From positions 1 through 62,355 of the forward strand of contig SVJD01000008.1 in the NCBI GenBank assembly GCA_015069165.1: DNA of 62,355 nucleotides, in the 5' to 3' direction. Source of the stretch: Oscillospiraceae bacterium (lineage in GTDB: Bacteria; Bacillota; Clostridia; UBA1212; UBA1255). The translations under genes were made by a program, and so were the position numbers. The stretch's first letter is position 1. Every line of letters starts with the position of its first letter. The notes beneath the pieces were generated by a model. That model was not told where the DNA came from. It saw only the letters and a program-made list of their open reading frames with translations, and ran no database searches. This document shows positions 34,458 to 42,437 of the stretch, piece by piece.

Positions 34458-34802
34458 TTAATTGCTTGTGGCTATCAGCGTTTCAATAAACTTGATTTCT
34501 TCTTTAGGCAAACGCTGAACGTAATTTTTAACTGTTTTTGTTATTATCTTAGCGCCTTGCATTTGCAAAAAGTTCTCGGCGTTGATGTAGGATTGCTCAA
34601 CAGTTGTCGGTTGAGAAGCGTTTGCCGTGTTCCACATAATAGTTTCAACAAGATACTTATTCATCAGCTTGCGAATATGATCCTGCATTTGAGAATATTG
34701 CTGTGTAGCGTAATAATGTCGGAGGAGGATTACATCGTCGATGTAATCCATAACCTCTTTGACATCTTTGAATTTTTCGTATATTTTTAAGTAATCTGTC
34801 AT
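34458..34802 (-). CDS. Hypothetical 114-residue protein, partner of the helicase-methylase
   Basis: The ATG at 34802 is chosen because GGAG lies 5 bases upstream, within the end of the preceding gene; the frame also opens at a GTG two codons earlier. The protein is all-helical: DYLKIYEKFKDVKEVMDYID, then LLRHYYATQQYSQMQDHIRK and an end IKFIETLIATSN. It starts 2 bp after the helicase-methylase stop codon, so translational coupling is likely. No family recognised; a small accessory or immunity-type subunit of the restriction-like system is an inference from position. Confidence 0.65.
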   Translation of the reverse strand: MTDYLKIYEKFKDVKEVMDYIDDVILLRHYYATQQYSQMQDHIRKLMNKYLVETIMWNTANASQPTTVEQSYINAENFLQMQGAKIITKTVKNYVQRLPKEEIKFIETLIATSN

Positions 34803-34804
34803 TT

Positions 34805-37800
34805 TCACTCCATCGGCTTAATCATAGATTCGATAAATGCGATTTCTTCCTCGGTCAGTCCATACTTAGCGTACAGATCTTCGTCAGTCCATGCTCTTGA
34901 AAAGTCTTGCGTAGGAACAAAACGATATGTTTTGGATGTTCCGTGCTGGCTGATTTTTGCCATACTTAACAAGAAACGAGCAAATCGTGTGCGCAAATAG
35001 TTCGAAAGATTTGTTGCAGACGCCTCATCAAGATCCATGTCCATTCCGGCAATCAAGAAGGTTTCCGTACAGATAGACTTCGGTGCAACTACGAAGGTGT
35101 TTTGGTTATCATCGTTTAATTCCGTACCGATATTGTTTGCATAAGGCATAAATACCTTCCATTTGTCAATCCATTCGGTGTGGGAGGGGATGTTCGAGCG
35201 TTCAACGTATCCTACTGTTTTAGCTTTTCCATAGCATTTTACAGGATCGGTCATGCCTGTTACTTCTTTTTTGAAGTCTGCAGTTTTAATAAAGTTACCA
35301 TCCAAGCCGAACGGTCTACGAGGGGAAATGTGATGTTCCATCGTATCAACAGTTTCATCAACGATCACTTTATTCAAAATGCTTATTGCTTCACTATTTC
35401 TGATAAAAATGTCGAGATCTTTATATCTTAATTTTCTTGTGGAAGTTTTAACAACACCATTGCCTTCATGAGAAACAATTCGAACATCGGAATCTGTTTT
35501 TTCGTGCTTATGATCCCAAAGCAGATAACAAACACCACCGCGGTTATTTGTATCTGGGAACACCTCTTCGGGATGCAAGAAGTCATGTAGCTCCGCGATA
35601 CTTGTATCGTTGAGCATGTCATTTCTGAACTCGTCTAATCCCTTGCCGCCTGCATACCAACGGGTAGGCATAATCAAGGACATAAACGAAGGCTCAACCT
35701 TCTTTGAGATATCCACAAAGTTATGATAAATCGGACGAGCACTTGCCTGTGCACCTCCATCGCTAACTTGGTAAGGAGGATTACCTAATACTACATCAAA
35801 ATTCACTATCTCATCTCCTTCTCTAATTTCATCGTTCATTGTAATGTTGTCAAACGGTTTGTTCTGTCGTAACAATGCCGCTATCTTTGGATAGTCAATA
35901 TCTCCGTCCTCGTCCTTAACCTCCAAAAGGCTATAAGAGGTAAACTTGGAAGCGATATTATCCACATTCAATCCCAAAATCTCGTATATCATACGGGTAA
36001 ACTCATAGGTGATACCTGATGTGGGGATGGTGTAAATCGCATCCTTCAATGCTTCCTTATCATAGCCCAAAGCAATATACTTTTCAAACACGGCAAGGGC
36101 GAACTCGCCTGCCTTACCTGCAATATCAAGCACCTTGCTTCCGCTATCCATTACGGCTCTCAAATCGGCATCTTCAATCATATCGATCATATCCTTGCAG
36201 ATATGCTTCGGTGTGATAACCTCGGATTCTCCGAGCTTTCCGAATTTCTGCACGGATACGGATGCGCGTGTGATAGGCTCAACGCTGTCGTCGTGCGAAA
36301 GCTGATTGAGGTTGTGGATTTTATAATCCAAACGGCTGAGAACAAACTTATCGGCATTCTCCAACATTCCTTGAAGCACAACCTTGCTGATGCCAAGATT
36401 TCTTGCAATACGCGCGTTATTCGGTTCATCGATGCAGTCAATAATATCGCTCAAAGATATAACCGTATTTTTAGTGAGGAAAGCAAAGAACAGAATTCTC
36501 GCATAGTAAGACCTGAACTGCTTTACGGCATCCTTGGTCTTTTCTTCTGCCTGTGTTGTGTCGGCAGGCTCATCGGTCGGTGAATCCGTTCCTGTAGCCG
36601 TGTCTGTTCCACCTGTGGTATCGGTCGATTCATTATCATCGGGGGTATCCATGTCATCGCCATCACCATCTGCGCCTTTGATGGTAAGACCTGCTTTTGA
36701 GCCAAGCTCGTTTTCTCGCTCAATGGCTGCACGAATAGCGGCAATATCAAGCAAGGATATATCTACGGGGATTTCAACGGTTTCTTCCGCTACGCCACGC
36801 GATTTGGAGTACTCGCTAACAGCCTTCAGTATATCCGTTGCCGTGATCTGAACGATCTTGTCCTTGTTCATCACGATAACGGGAGAGATACGCAGTTCTT
36901 CCTCAATACGCTCACGGAGCTTGCTGTTTCCGGCTTCGTCGGTATTGACATTATAGACCTGCGCCTTTTGCTCTTGCATGACGAAAACACGGTCAGGATC
37001 AAAGTCAACGAGAATGGTTTGAGGCTTCATGTTGTATCTGATCGTTTTACCGTCATCGCCCACATACTCTCTTATGTATTGGTTCTGCAAACGGAATACT
37101 GCCTGATCGTATTCCTGCGGAGAGGAAGTATCTTTGAGGAACAGCATAGTATCCCATTCAGGAACAGTACTACCCGTCAGCATGCGGTTAACCGTCAAGG
37201 TGATGGTTTTCTTGCCCTGTGCTTCACAGGCACTGATAGCTCTCTTGATGTCGCTCGGTTTCTTGTATCTGTTGGGGTTATCCACGCCGGAGATGTTGAT
37301 AATCTCGTAGTCGTTCAAATTCTTGAATTTATCGGTGTTACCTCTGATCAACGCTTCCAGCGCATCGCAAGAAGCACAGTACGGCAGAACAACAACGATA
37401 TGACGACACATTTTGCCGTCCTTGATTTTTTCGTAATCGAGGAATCCGAGCAGTTCTTCATCTTCCTTGCTACCGTCAATAACTTCAAGCAATTCAAGGA
37501 TTTCCTGTCCGTGAACGAACAGTTTGTGACTTCCGTCATCAACTCTGCCAATAGATTTAGGCTTGAAGAGCGCGGAGAAAGCATCCGACATACCGCTTTC
37601 ACGCAAAGCGGCCATACGCTTGCGTGCGGACTCATTCGGATTGAACGCAAATCTTATCATCTGAGGGAAGCCGAAATAAGGATTCTCCCATTCGTCCTTC
37701 GGCTCGTCCTTTGAGAAGTTATCTCTATCCCATTCCTCTTGCTCACAAACGATGTCGGTGAACTGATAGAAGGCAATCAAGTCTTGCTCTCTGTCAAATT

Positions 37801-38848
37801 CATCGCTCATCAAGATACGGTAAGGCGTACCCGAAAGGTGAACGGTTACATTAACATCGAACTCCTTGGTGCTTTCCAAGACATCCTCAACGGCATACTT
37901 TTCTTCCTTGGACAGCTTTTCTCCTTGGCTTGCGCGAAGCACAGCACCGTATTTCTCGGCTCTTGCGCCGAAGTGCGTTTCGTCGACAAGAAGAAGGTCT
38001 ATTTTGCGGCCGAAAATTTGAGTGTGCTTGTCCTTAATATTCTCGCCCTGAAGATCCTGCAAAGTCAAGAATACAACGACATTTTTCGGATCGGTGGGAT
38101 GGTCAAGCGTATCCGTGATAATGCTATAATTGTTCTCCAAGTCGGCAGAAGAGAAAAATTCATAATCGTTTCTAAAGTTCTCGGCACTCTCTACCGTCTT
38201 ACGCCACTCATCGCGCACGTCGGCTTTTGCAGACACAACGACAACGAGTTTTGCTCCCATTTCCTTCGCACAACACATAGAGGTGAAGGATTTGCCGAAA
38301 CGCATAACTGCGTACATAAGCAGATGCGTTCTTCCGTTTGCTACGGCTCTCTTAAACGCATCTATGGTTGCTTGTTGATTCGGGCGAGGAAACCACATTC
38401 CAGTGGAAGCGTATTTTTCGGTAGTTGGCAATTGCGTAGTCGCATCATAGTAATGATATTTGCCTGCCTTCTCCCTATAATCTTCGTTTATGTCCTCTAT
38501 TGCTTCTCTTACGTCATCAACGGTGGCTGCTTTGAAAAACTCCTTAGAATAGTAAATTCCCGCAGGAAGCTCTTCGGATTGAAGACGTGTTCTGTCCCTA
38601 TCGGTCTCCAAGAATTGGTGCACGGCAAAATCACGAAAATACACATCGTCTGTAATTTTTGCACTGCCTTCAAACTTCTTTTCGAGGTTTGGAAAATGAT
38701 CTCGCCATTCGTTAAGCCGTTTGGATACCGGACGATAAGTATCTCCAACCTTTAAACAATTCGGAATAGTGTTTGTGGTAAAAGCATATATATGAGGTTC
38801 TACACGACCTGTTATCAAGCTGTCAAGTATACTTAAATCTTTCATCAT
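34805..38848 (-). CDS. GIY-YIG-like / SF2 helicase / Eco57I-type adenine methylase fusion (single-chain restriction-like enzyme)
   Basis: 1347 residues. Residues ~18-60 (YAFTTNTIPNCLKVGDTYRP and VSKRLNEWRDHFP) resemble a GIY-YIG/T5orf172 domain. Residues ~170-660 form an SF2 helicase: LMYAVMRFGKSFTSMCCA (modified Walker A), LLLVDETHFGA (DEAH-like DETH), VHLSGTPYRIL (motif III) and FRLQNQYIREYV (motif VI-like). A Thr/Asp/Gly-rich linker follows (~735-780). The methylase has GESEVITPKHICKDMIDMI, VLDIAGKAGEFALAVFEKY (motif I-like) and VVLGNPPYQVSDGG (NPPY, adenine-N6). This resembles type ISP/IIG enzymes, though the usual nuclease was not seen unless the GIY-YIG part serves. A protective or restrictive role is inferred. 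Confidence 0.85.
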   Translation of the reverse strand: MMKDLSILDSLITGRVEPHIYAFTTNTIPNCLKVGDTYRPVSKRLNEWRDHFPNLEKKFEGSAKITDDVYFRDFAVHQFLETDRDRTRLQSEELPAGIYYSKEFFKAATVDDVREAIEDINEDYREKAGKYHYYDATTQLPTTEKYASTGMWFPRPNQQATIDAFKRAVANGRTHLLMYAVMRFGKSFTSMCCAKEMGAKLVVVVSAKADVRDEWRKTVESAENFRNDYEFFSSADLENNYSIITDTLDHPTDPKNVVVFLTLQDLQGENIKDKHTQIFGRKIDLLLVDETHFGARAEKYGAVLRASQGEKLSKEEKYAVEDVLESTKEFDVNVTVHLSGTPYRILMSDEFDREQDLIAFYQFTDIVCEQEEWDRDNFSKDEPKDEWENPYFGFPQMIRFAFNPNESARKRMAALRESGMSDAFSALFKPKSIGRVDDGSHKLFVHGQEILELLEVIDGSKEDEELLGFLDYEKIKDGKMCRHIVVVLPYCASCDALEALIRGNTDKFKNLNDYEIINISGVDNPNRYKKPSDIKRAISACEAQGKKTITLTVNRMLTGSTVPEWDTMLFLKDTSSPQEYDQAVFRLQNQYIREYVGDDGKTIRYNMKPQTILVDFDPDRVFVMQEQKAQVYNVNTDEAGNSKLRERIEEELRISPVIVMNKDKIVQITATDILKAVSEYSKSRGVAEETVEIPVDISLLDIAAIRAAIERENELGSKAGLTIKGADGDGDDMDTPDDNESTDTTGGTDTATGTDSPTDEPADTTQAEEKTKDAVKQFRSYYARILFFAFLTKNTVISLSDIIDCIDEPNNARIARNLGISKVVLQGMLENADKFVLSRLDYKIHNLNQLSHDDSVEPITRASVSVQKFGKLGESEVITPKHICKDMIDMIEDADLRAVMDSGSKVLDIAGKAGEFALAVFEKYIALGYDKEALKDAIYTIPTSGITYEFTRMIYEILGLNVDNIASKFTSYSLLEVKDEDGDIDYPKIAALLRQNKPFDNITMNDEIREGDEIVNFDVVLGNPPYQVSDGGAQASARPIYHNFVDISKKVEPSFMSLIMPTRWYAGGKGLDEFRNDMLNDTSIAELHDFLHPEEVFPDTNNRGGVCYLLWDHKHEKTDSDVRIVSHEGNGVVKTSTRKLRYKDLDIFIRNSEAISILNKVIVDETVDTMEHHISPRRPFGLDGNFIKTADFKKEVTGMTDPVKCYGKAKTVGYVERSNIPSHTEWIDKWKVFMPYANNIGTELNDDNQNTFVVAPKSICTETFLIAGMDMDLDEASATNLSNYLRTRFARFLLSMAKISQHGTSKTYRFVPTQDFSRAWTDEDLYAKYGLTEEEIAFIESMIKPME

Positions 38849-38858
38849 AATGCTCCAA

Positions 38859-39836
38859 TCAATCTTTTTTTAGCAAGGACACGAATGTGACCTTTTTGTT
38901 GGCCTTCCAATCCTTTATGATACAGTAAATACCGGTGTGAGCGTAGGGATCGTTCTTGGCACATCCGGGACAAGGCTGCTTTTCGGTATTCATATCAAAT
39001 AGCGTAAGCTGACCTTCTTCTACCTCTTCACAACTTTCGGGAATGACGAATTTCAATCCGTCCATCTGCCATATATTCCACGAAAGGATTTCAGCAATCT
39101 TCTTGAGAGTATCGATATCGGGTTCTTTATCAAACTTGGCTTTATAGTAATCGATAAAGGTAAAGAGCAGATTCTCGCGTGCCAAAAGCACATTGTCGCC
39201 TTGCCAATCGTAGCCATAGATATTCTGAAAGGACTTGATTGCCCATTTCAGCCATTCTTTTTCTGTTTGTGTATTCTCACTCACGACACGAAGCTTTCTA
39301 TCCAGCAATCCGATACGCTGTGAAAGCTCTATCATGTATCCACTGACGGTATCATAACGGCTGACAAGGTACGGTGCTTCGCCGCAGGTGATCTCCAAGC
39401 GAACATCGTTGATATAGTCTTGCCATGTCTTACCCGTTGAAGAGGGGAATAAAATCGGCTCAGTAGTTGCTATCCAAGTCTTATCAGTTTCTTCGTTAAA
39501 GACAAAATCCGTTCCGAACCATGCATTATCGACAAGATTATTCTGTTTGTTGCAAATCCAAGAAGGGGTAAACACCTCCGCTTTGTCGCGAATACGGTCT
39601 GTTTGTTCCTTTTTGGATTTTTCGGTTCTCGGTTTTATAATATTGCCGTGGTAACCTGTAATTGCTTCGACGGTTATGTGGTCATAGCTTTGGTATCCAA
39701 ATCCGCGCGAACTATAGTTATCGGTTGCCCAGATAATATTCTTGCCTGACGACCTGTCTCGCAAAAGGACGCTCAGGAGCTCATTATCTAAACGATAAAT
39801 ATAGTTTTCTTTTATGTCGATCTTGTTCTTTTCCAT
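38859..39836 (-). CDS. Restriction-modification associated protein, methylase-like without NPPY
   Basis: 325 residues. RIRDKAEVFTPSWICNKQNN has the (V/T)FTP motif that opens many N6-adenine methylases, followed by EITCGEAPYLVSRYD and LRVVSENTQTEKEWLKWAI. NPPY is absent, so it is not likely to be an active methylase alone. The C-terminus holds CPGCAKNDPYAHTGIYC, which might be a metal site. It precedes the helicase-methylase by 10 bp. The pair recurs in Clostridia and Bacteroidetes from memory, so a specificity or clamp subunit is plausible. The Shine-Dalgarno site is weak. Confidence 0.7.
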   Translation of the reverse strand: MEKNKIDIKENYIYRLDNELLSVLLRDRSSGKNIIWATDNYSSRGFGYQSYDHITVEAITGYHGNIIKPRTEKSKKEQTDRIRDKAEVFTPSWICNKQNNLVDNAWFGTDFVFNEETDKTWIATTEPILFPSSTGKTWQDYINDVRLEITCGEAPYLVSRYDTVSGYMIELSQRIGLLDRKLRVVSENTQTEKEWLKWAIKSFQNIYGYDWQGDNVLLARENLLFTFIDYYKAKFDKEPDIDTLKKIAEILSWNIWQMDGLKFVIPESCEEVEEGQLTLFDMNTEKQPCPGCAKNDPYAHTGIYCIIKDWKANKKVTFVSLLKKD

Positions 39837-39912
39837 ATTTACTCACTTCTAGTTGCTTATATTTTGCTTCACTTGTTGACCAAAAAATAGGATCCAAAAA
39901 GATGTTTTGTTT

Positions 39913-39958
39913 CAAAGTATCAATTTGACACTTTGGAATCCCATAATTGACACTTTGG
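39913..39958. promoter_or_regulatory. Inverted and direct repeats upstream of the restriction-like operon
   Basis: TTGACACTTTGG occurs at 39925-39936 and 39947-39958 (22 bp apart), and CAAAGTATCAA (39913-39923) pairs with the first copy in an 11-bp arm with one mismatch. It lies between the end of the DUF3990 operon and the methylase-like gene, so a cargo regulator may bind here. Confidence 0.5.
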
Positions 39959-39962
39959 GATT

Positions 39963-40385
39963 TTATGCCTCGTTCCTCTGGCGGTATATTTCCTTCAAAT
40001 CCTCAATAGCCACTTCGGGGGCGAGGGAGTGGAAGATAAACCAATTGCGGTTCATGGTTTCAGCGGGGGCTTGCTTGTAGATCTCCTTGCTGTCCTCGCC
40101 GGTGGTAAAGTGCCAGAAACGGTACAGATAACCGCTCCAATAGAGAGCCTCTCTATCGAACACATTACCGGTCTTGGTCAGTTCAACCGTCTCTGCAAGC
40201 TCAGCAAGGAGGTATTCTTCTCCCGCCCACTGCATACGGTTAAACTTGGAATCCAGTCCCTTAGCGACCTCAGAGGTCATAAACGCCTTGATAAAGGTGG
40301 CGCTGTCGTAACCCTTCTTGCCGGACAGTTCAAACAGTCTGCCCTGAATATCACACAGTTTAAATTCCAGTTCATTCATACTCAT
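39963..40385 (-). CDS. Partner protein of the HTH-DUF3990 gene
   Basis: 140 residues. Features are MNELEFKLCDIQGRLFELSG, FNRMQWAGEEYLLAELAE and ALYWSGYLYRFWHFTTGEDS. Its ATG overlaps the TGA of the DUF3990 gene (ATGA), typical of toxin-antitoxin pairs. No family name recognised, but it recurs with DUF3990. A role as partner in an ADP-ribosyltransferase-fold TA-like pair is inferred from coupling. GC-rich compared with the host. Confidence 0.7.
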   Translation of the reverse strand: MSMNELEFKLCDIQGRLFELSGKKGYDSATFIKAFMTSEVAKGLDSKFNRMQWAGEEYLLAELAETVELTKTGNVFDREALYWSGYLYRFWHFTTGEDSKEIYKQAPAETMNRNWFIFHSLAPEVAIEDLKEIYRQRNEA

Positions 40386-41245
40386 TTCGCCTCATCCAAA
40401 ATTTCATCAAAGAAGTTTCCTTCACGGCGGTAATTCTTGCAAATATCATTGGCAAGTGCGATGCCCTTTTGACGGTTAGCGTCGCTCTCGTCCTGCAGGA
40501 AGCGGCGTTCCATCATAGACAGAGGAATTTCCCGCTCGATGCGAACAGCGGCGCAGGCCTTCTCTGTGGTCGCCACATACTGCTTGCCCAGTTTCAGAGC
40601 AGACAGACTGTTCACCAGCGCCATATCCGTAATATTCCCCATAAAGAAGTTATCCAGCACGTAGAACATTCTGTCGTTGGCGATGCTGCCGATCACGAGA
40701 TCCTTGCCAGCATCGATACGGCTGTACTTCTCGTAGAAGGATGTTCCCTTGATCTTATCCATTCTGCCTCTGTGGAAAGCAACCAGCATTGCCCAATCCA
40801 GGTCGGCTTTGATCTCTACGGTGTCGAGGGCATTTGTGTCGATGGACACGATGTAAAACTTGGACTTTTCAAAATCGCAGATCAGCGTCAGCGGCTGTCC
40901 CGGCTCGGTGCCCATATAGAAGCCCTTACCGAAGTCGCACATTTCACGGCTCTTGGGCGCAATATCTCCCACGATGCCGGACTTGGAGCCGTGGTACAGC
41001 AGAATCCGTCCGTCCTCTAATTTGACAGATGCGGCTTCGTTTGCGATTTTATCCAGTACGAATTGATAGACCGGAACGCCCTGCTCCTTGCAATAGTCGT
41101 ACAGCTTCGCCTGGGCAAGCTTGGTGGGGATGGCTCTGCCATTTTCCCAGCGATTCACCGTGGCGAAGTTCACGCCAAGCTTTTCGGCAAAGTCTGCCTG
41201 GCTCAACCCCAGATAGTCTCGTATATGTTTGGTCAGCTTTTGCAT
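40382..41245 (-). CDS. XRE-HTH fused to DUF3990 (ADP-ribosyltransferase fold)
   Basis: 287 residues, AAGGAGG before the ATG. Residues ~1-65 are a Cro/C1 HTH (YLGLSQADFAEKLGVNFATV and NRWENGRAIPTKLAQAKL). Residues ~75-220 are DUF3990: LYHGSKSGIVGDIAPKSRE, FGKGFYMGTEPGQPLTLI, then AFHRGRMDKI and DLVIGSIANDRMFYVLDNF. The YHGS start, FGKGFY centre and D-x-V-x-G-x-x-A-N/D end fit the ART fold, as in toxins that ADP-ribosylate. The C-terminus holds the partner-facing region. A strong promoter lies at 41285-41313 and palindromes lie upstream of it, so autoregulation is likely. Confidence 0.85.
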   Translation of the reverse strand: MQKLTKHIRDYLGLSQADFAEKLGVNFATVNRWENGRAIPTKLAQAKLYDYCKEQGVPVYQFVLDKIANEAASVKLEDGRILLYHGSKSGIVGDIAPKSREMCDFGKGFYMGTEPGQPLTLICDFEKSKFYIVSIDTNALDTVEIKADLDWAMLVAFHRGRMDKIKGTSFYEKYSRIDAGKDLVIGSIANDRMFYVLDNFFMGNITDMALVNSLSALKLGKQYVATTEKACAAVRIEREIPLSMMERRFLQDESDANRQKGIALANDICKNYRREGNFFDEILDEAK

Positions 41246-41284
41246 AATAAGCCTCCTTGTGATATAACAAGTATTATTATTTGT

Positions 41285-41313
41285 ATTATAGCCAATGTTA
41301 TATGCTCCGTCAA
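41285..41313 (-). promoter_or_regulatory. Promoter of the DUF3990 pair
   Basis: On the reverse strand, TTGACG (41313-41308), 17-bp spacer, TATAAT (41290-41285), 40 bp before the ATG. Confidence 0.8.
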
Positions 41314-41356
41314 TGGGTTTTGCGTAAAAGTTTCAAATTGTTCAAGAATTTCGGAG

Positions 41357-41401
41357 TTTGGGATATCCCAAAACGGGCAAAGTCGGAATATCCCGACTTT
41401 G
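41357..41401. promoter_or_regulatory. Two adjacent palindromes between the divergent genes
   Basis: TTTGGGATATCCCAAA is a perfect 16-bp palindrome (41357-41372). CAAAGTCGG (41378-41386) and CCGACTTTG (41393-41401) are perfect arms around AATATC. They lie 44-116 bp upstream of the DUF3990 transcription start region and 166-210 bp before the 73-residue gene. Likely operators for an element regulator. The intergenic stretch 41246-41566 holds nothing else I can call. Confidence 0.6.
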
Positions 41402-41566
41402 GTATGAAGGGACCGTTTTACAGACGAGAAGGAAGTTTTCAAAATGAACTCCAAGGATATGTAGAAAGGTTGCAGAAATGCATACTCAAAGATTGTGGCA
41501 GGCAGGATTTAGGTATAGCGGACAACCATCCCCGCATATGGTAGGTACAAAGGGGAGGTACTCGGT

Positions 41567-41788
41567 ATGAAGACATTTGCACCGATTAACATAGTTGTCC
41601 ACTATCCCAAAACGGAAGAAGGGTGGCGGGAACTGAGACGCCGTATGGCGATCATTCACGCAGATGCGGTACTTAACAGCATATCCAAACTAAACTGTCC
41701 TGCGTCACAAAAGGAAAGACTGCTGCAGGCGATCATCGACGATACGAAAGCACAGATCAAAGCCGAAAACGCAGCAAAATCAAACTAA
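41567..41788 (+). CDS. Small conserved element protein (73 residues)
   Basis: GGGGAGG lies 8 bases before the ATG. The sequence opens MKTFAPINIVVHYPKTEEGW, then MAIIHADAVLNSISKLNCPA and ends in a charged helix. Proteins starting INIVVHYPKTEEG are common in clostridial integrative elements, usually unnamed. It is the only rightward gene in the element and lies next to the regulator end, so it could be a directionality factor for the recombinase, but nothing in the sequence proves this. Confidence 0.75.
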   Translation: MKTFAPINIVVHYPKTEEGWRELRRRMAIIHADAVLNSISKLNCPASQKERLLQAIIDDTKAQIKAENAAKSN

Positions 41789-41790
41789 GG

Positions 41791-41818
41791 TAAAGCCGCT
41801 CCACCCGGAGCGGCTTTA
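41791..41818. terminator. Bidirectional terminator after the 73-residue gene
   Basis: TAAAGCCGCTCC, ACCC loop, GGAGCGGCTTTA: a perfect 12-bp stem between the convergent ends of the small protein gene and the double-HTH gene. Confidence 0.8.
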
Positions 41819-41822
41819 CTGT

Positions 41823-42437
41823 TTATGTAGAGATTCTGTCTTTGAAATATTTCTCCCAAGACTTCAAACTGACCACCTTTCTGCCGCTTTCCCAATCCTG
41901 CAGGCATCGGATAGGGATGCCCATCTGTCGGGCAAAGGGCTTCTGTCCCAAGCCGTAGGCCGCCCTATATTCTTGAATCTGTCGGACTTGTCCATCACAC
42001 AGAAAGCGGTTATATCCGTCCAATAAATCATATACGGGAATTTCAAAGATCGTTGCCAGCTTGTACGCAGTGGTCTTGTTAAAAGAATTGAGATTGCCGG
42101 TTTCCAAATTGATATATGTATTGCGGGAGATCCCCACCATCCGTGCCACCTCCTTCTGCATCAGCCCAAGACGGTGACGGCAGAAGCGCAGACGGTCAGG
42201 GATATTGTCGATGTCCTCGTAGCTCCCGTACTGCTTGTTGAAAAGCTGAGCCTCCAAAAGCTTGCGCGGCGCCATCAGACGAAACGTATGTATGTAAAGG
42301 AGGGCGTGTCGAAGCTTACCGTCCTCCCGGCAGGTCATAATGTACACGCCATCACCCAAAGGGTGCAAGATATGCCACTTACACCTAACCTTTTGGTTCA
42401 AAAACCCATCCGCGAGAGGGTTGCATTGTCTATGCAT
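41823..42437 (-). CDS. Double helix-turn-helix (XRE-type) element regulator, start uncertain
   Basis: 204 residues if read from the ATG at 42437, which lies inside the sigK 5' half. Later in-frame ATGs are at 42338 and 42275; none has a convincing Shine-Dalgarno site. The body from about residue 55 (MAPRKLLEAQLF) has an XRE HTH (RLRFCRHRLGLMQKEVARMV then GISRNTYINLETGN) and a second HTH-like repeat (IQEYRAAYGLGQKPFARQMG then IPIRCLQDWESGRK). The first ~50 residues look like open coding sequence running up to the junction. In the excised circle this frame is joined without a stop to the recombinase, giving an 802-residue fusion. Confidence 0.8.
   Translation of the reverse strand: MHRQCNPLADGFLNQKVRCKWHILHPLGDGVYIMTCREDGKLRHALLYIHTFRLMAPRKLLEAQLFNKQYGSYEDIDNIPDRLRFCRHRLGLMQKEVARMVGISRNTYINLETGNLNSFNKTTAYKLATIFEIPVYDLLDGYNRFLCDGQVRQIQEYRAAYGLGQKPFARQMGIPIRCLQDWESGRKVVSLKSWEKYFKDRIST
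42424..42427 (-). other. Recombination core at the sigK 5'-half junction
   Basis: AATG on the reverse strand, matching 29761-29758. The element-side flank is CAACCCT, then CTCGC and ATGGGTTTT. Confidence 0.8.

Larger units (their letters stand above)
29758..42427 (-). mobile_element. 12,666-bp skin-like element interrupting sigK
   Basis: The element lies between two AATG cores 12,666 bp apart. Outside it are the two halves of one sigma-K gene, both on the reverse strand; inside are a serine recombinase at one end and a regulator plus a 73-residue protein at the other. The cargo is a defence-like gene set. The predicted circle junction has GCGAG and CTCGC arms exactly 9 nt on each side of the centre of AATG, and outer arms AAAACCCAT/ATGGGTTTT offset by 2 nt. 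Composition is mosaic: sampled 60-base lines have 30 and 33 G+C at the ends (30961, 40861), 25 in the helicase gene (37381) and 20 in the middle cargo (34021). No structural phage genes are visible. Confidence 0.93.

Noticed and set aside
36968-38755. Long rightward open frames opposite the helicase-methylase
   Set aside because: They mirror a confident gene and show no motifs or start signals.
41281-41544. Rightward 87-codon open frame before the 73-residue gene
   Set aside because: It runs through the promoter and palindromes of the DUF3990 pair and lacks a Shine-Dalgarno site.
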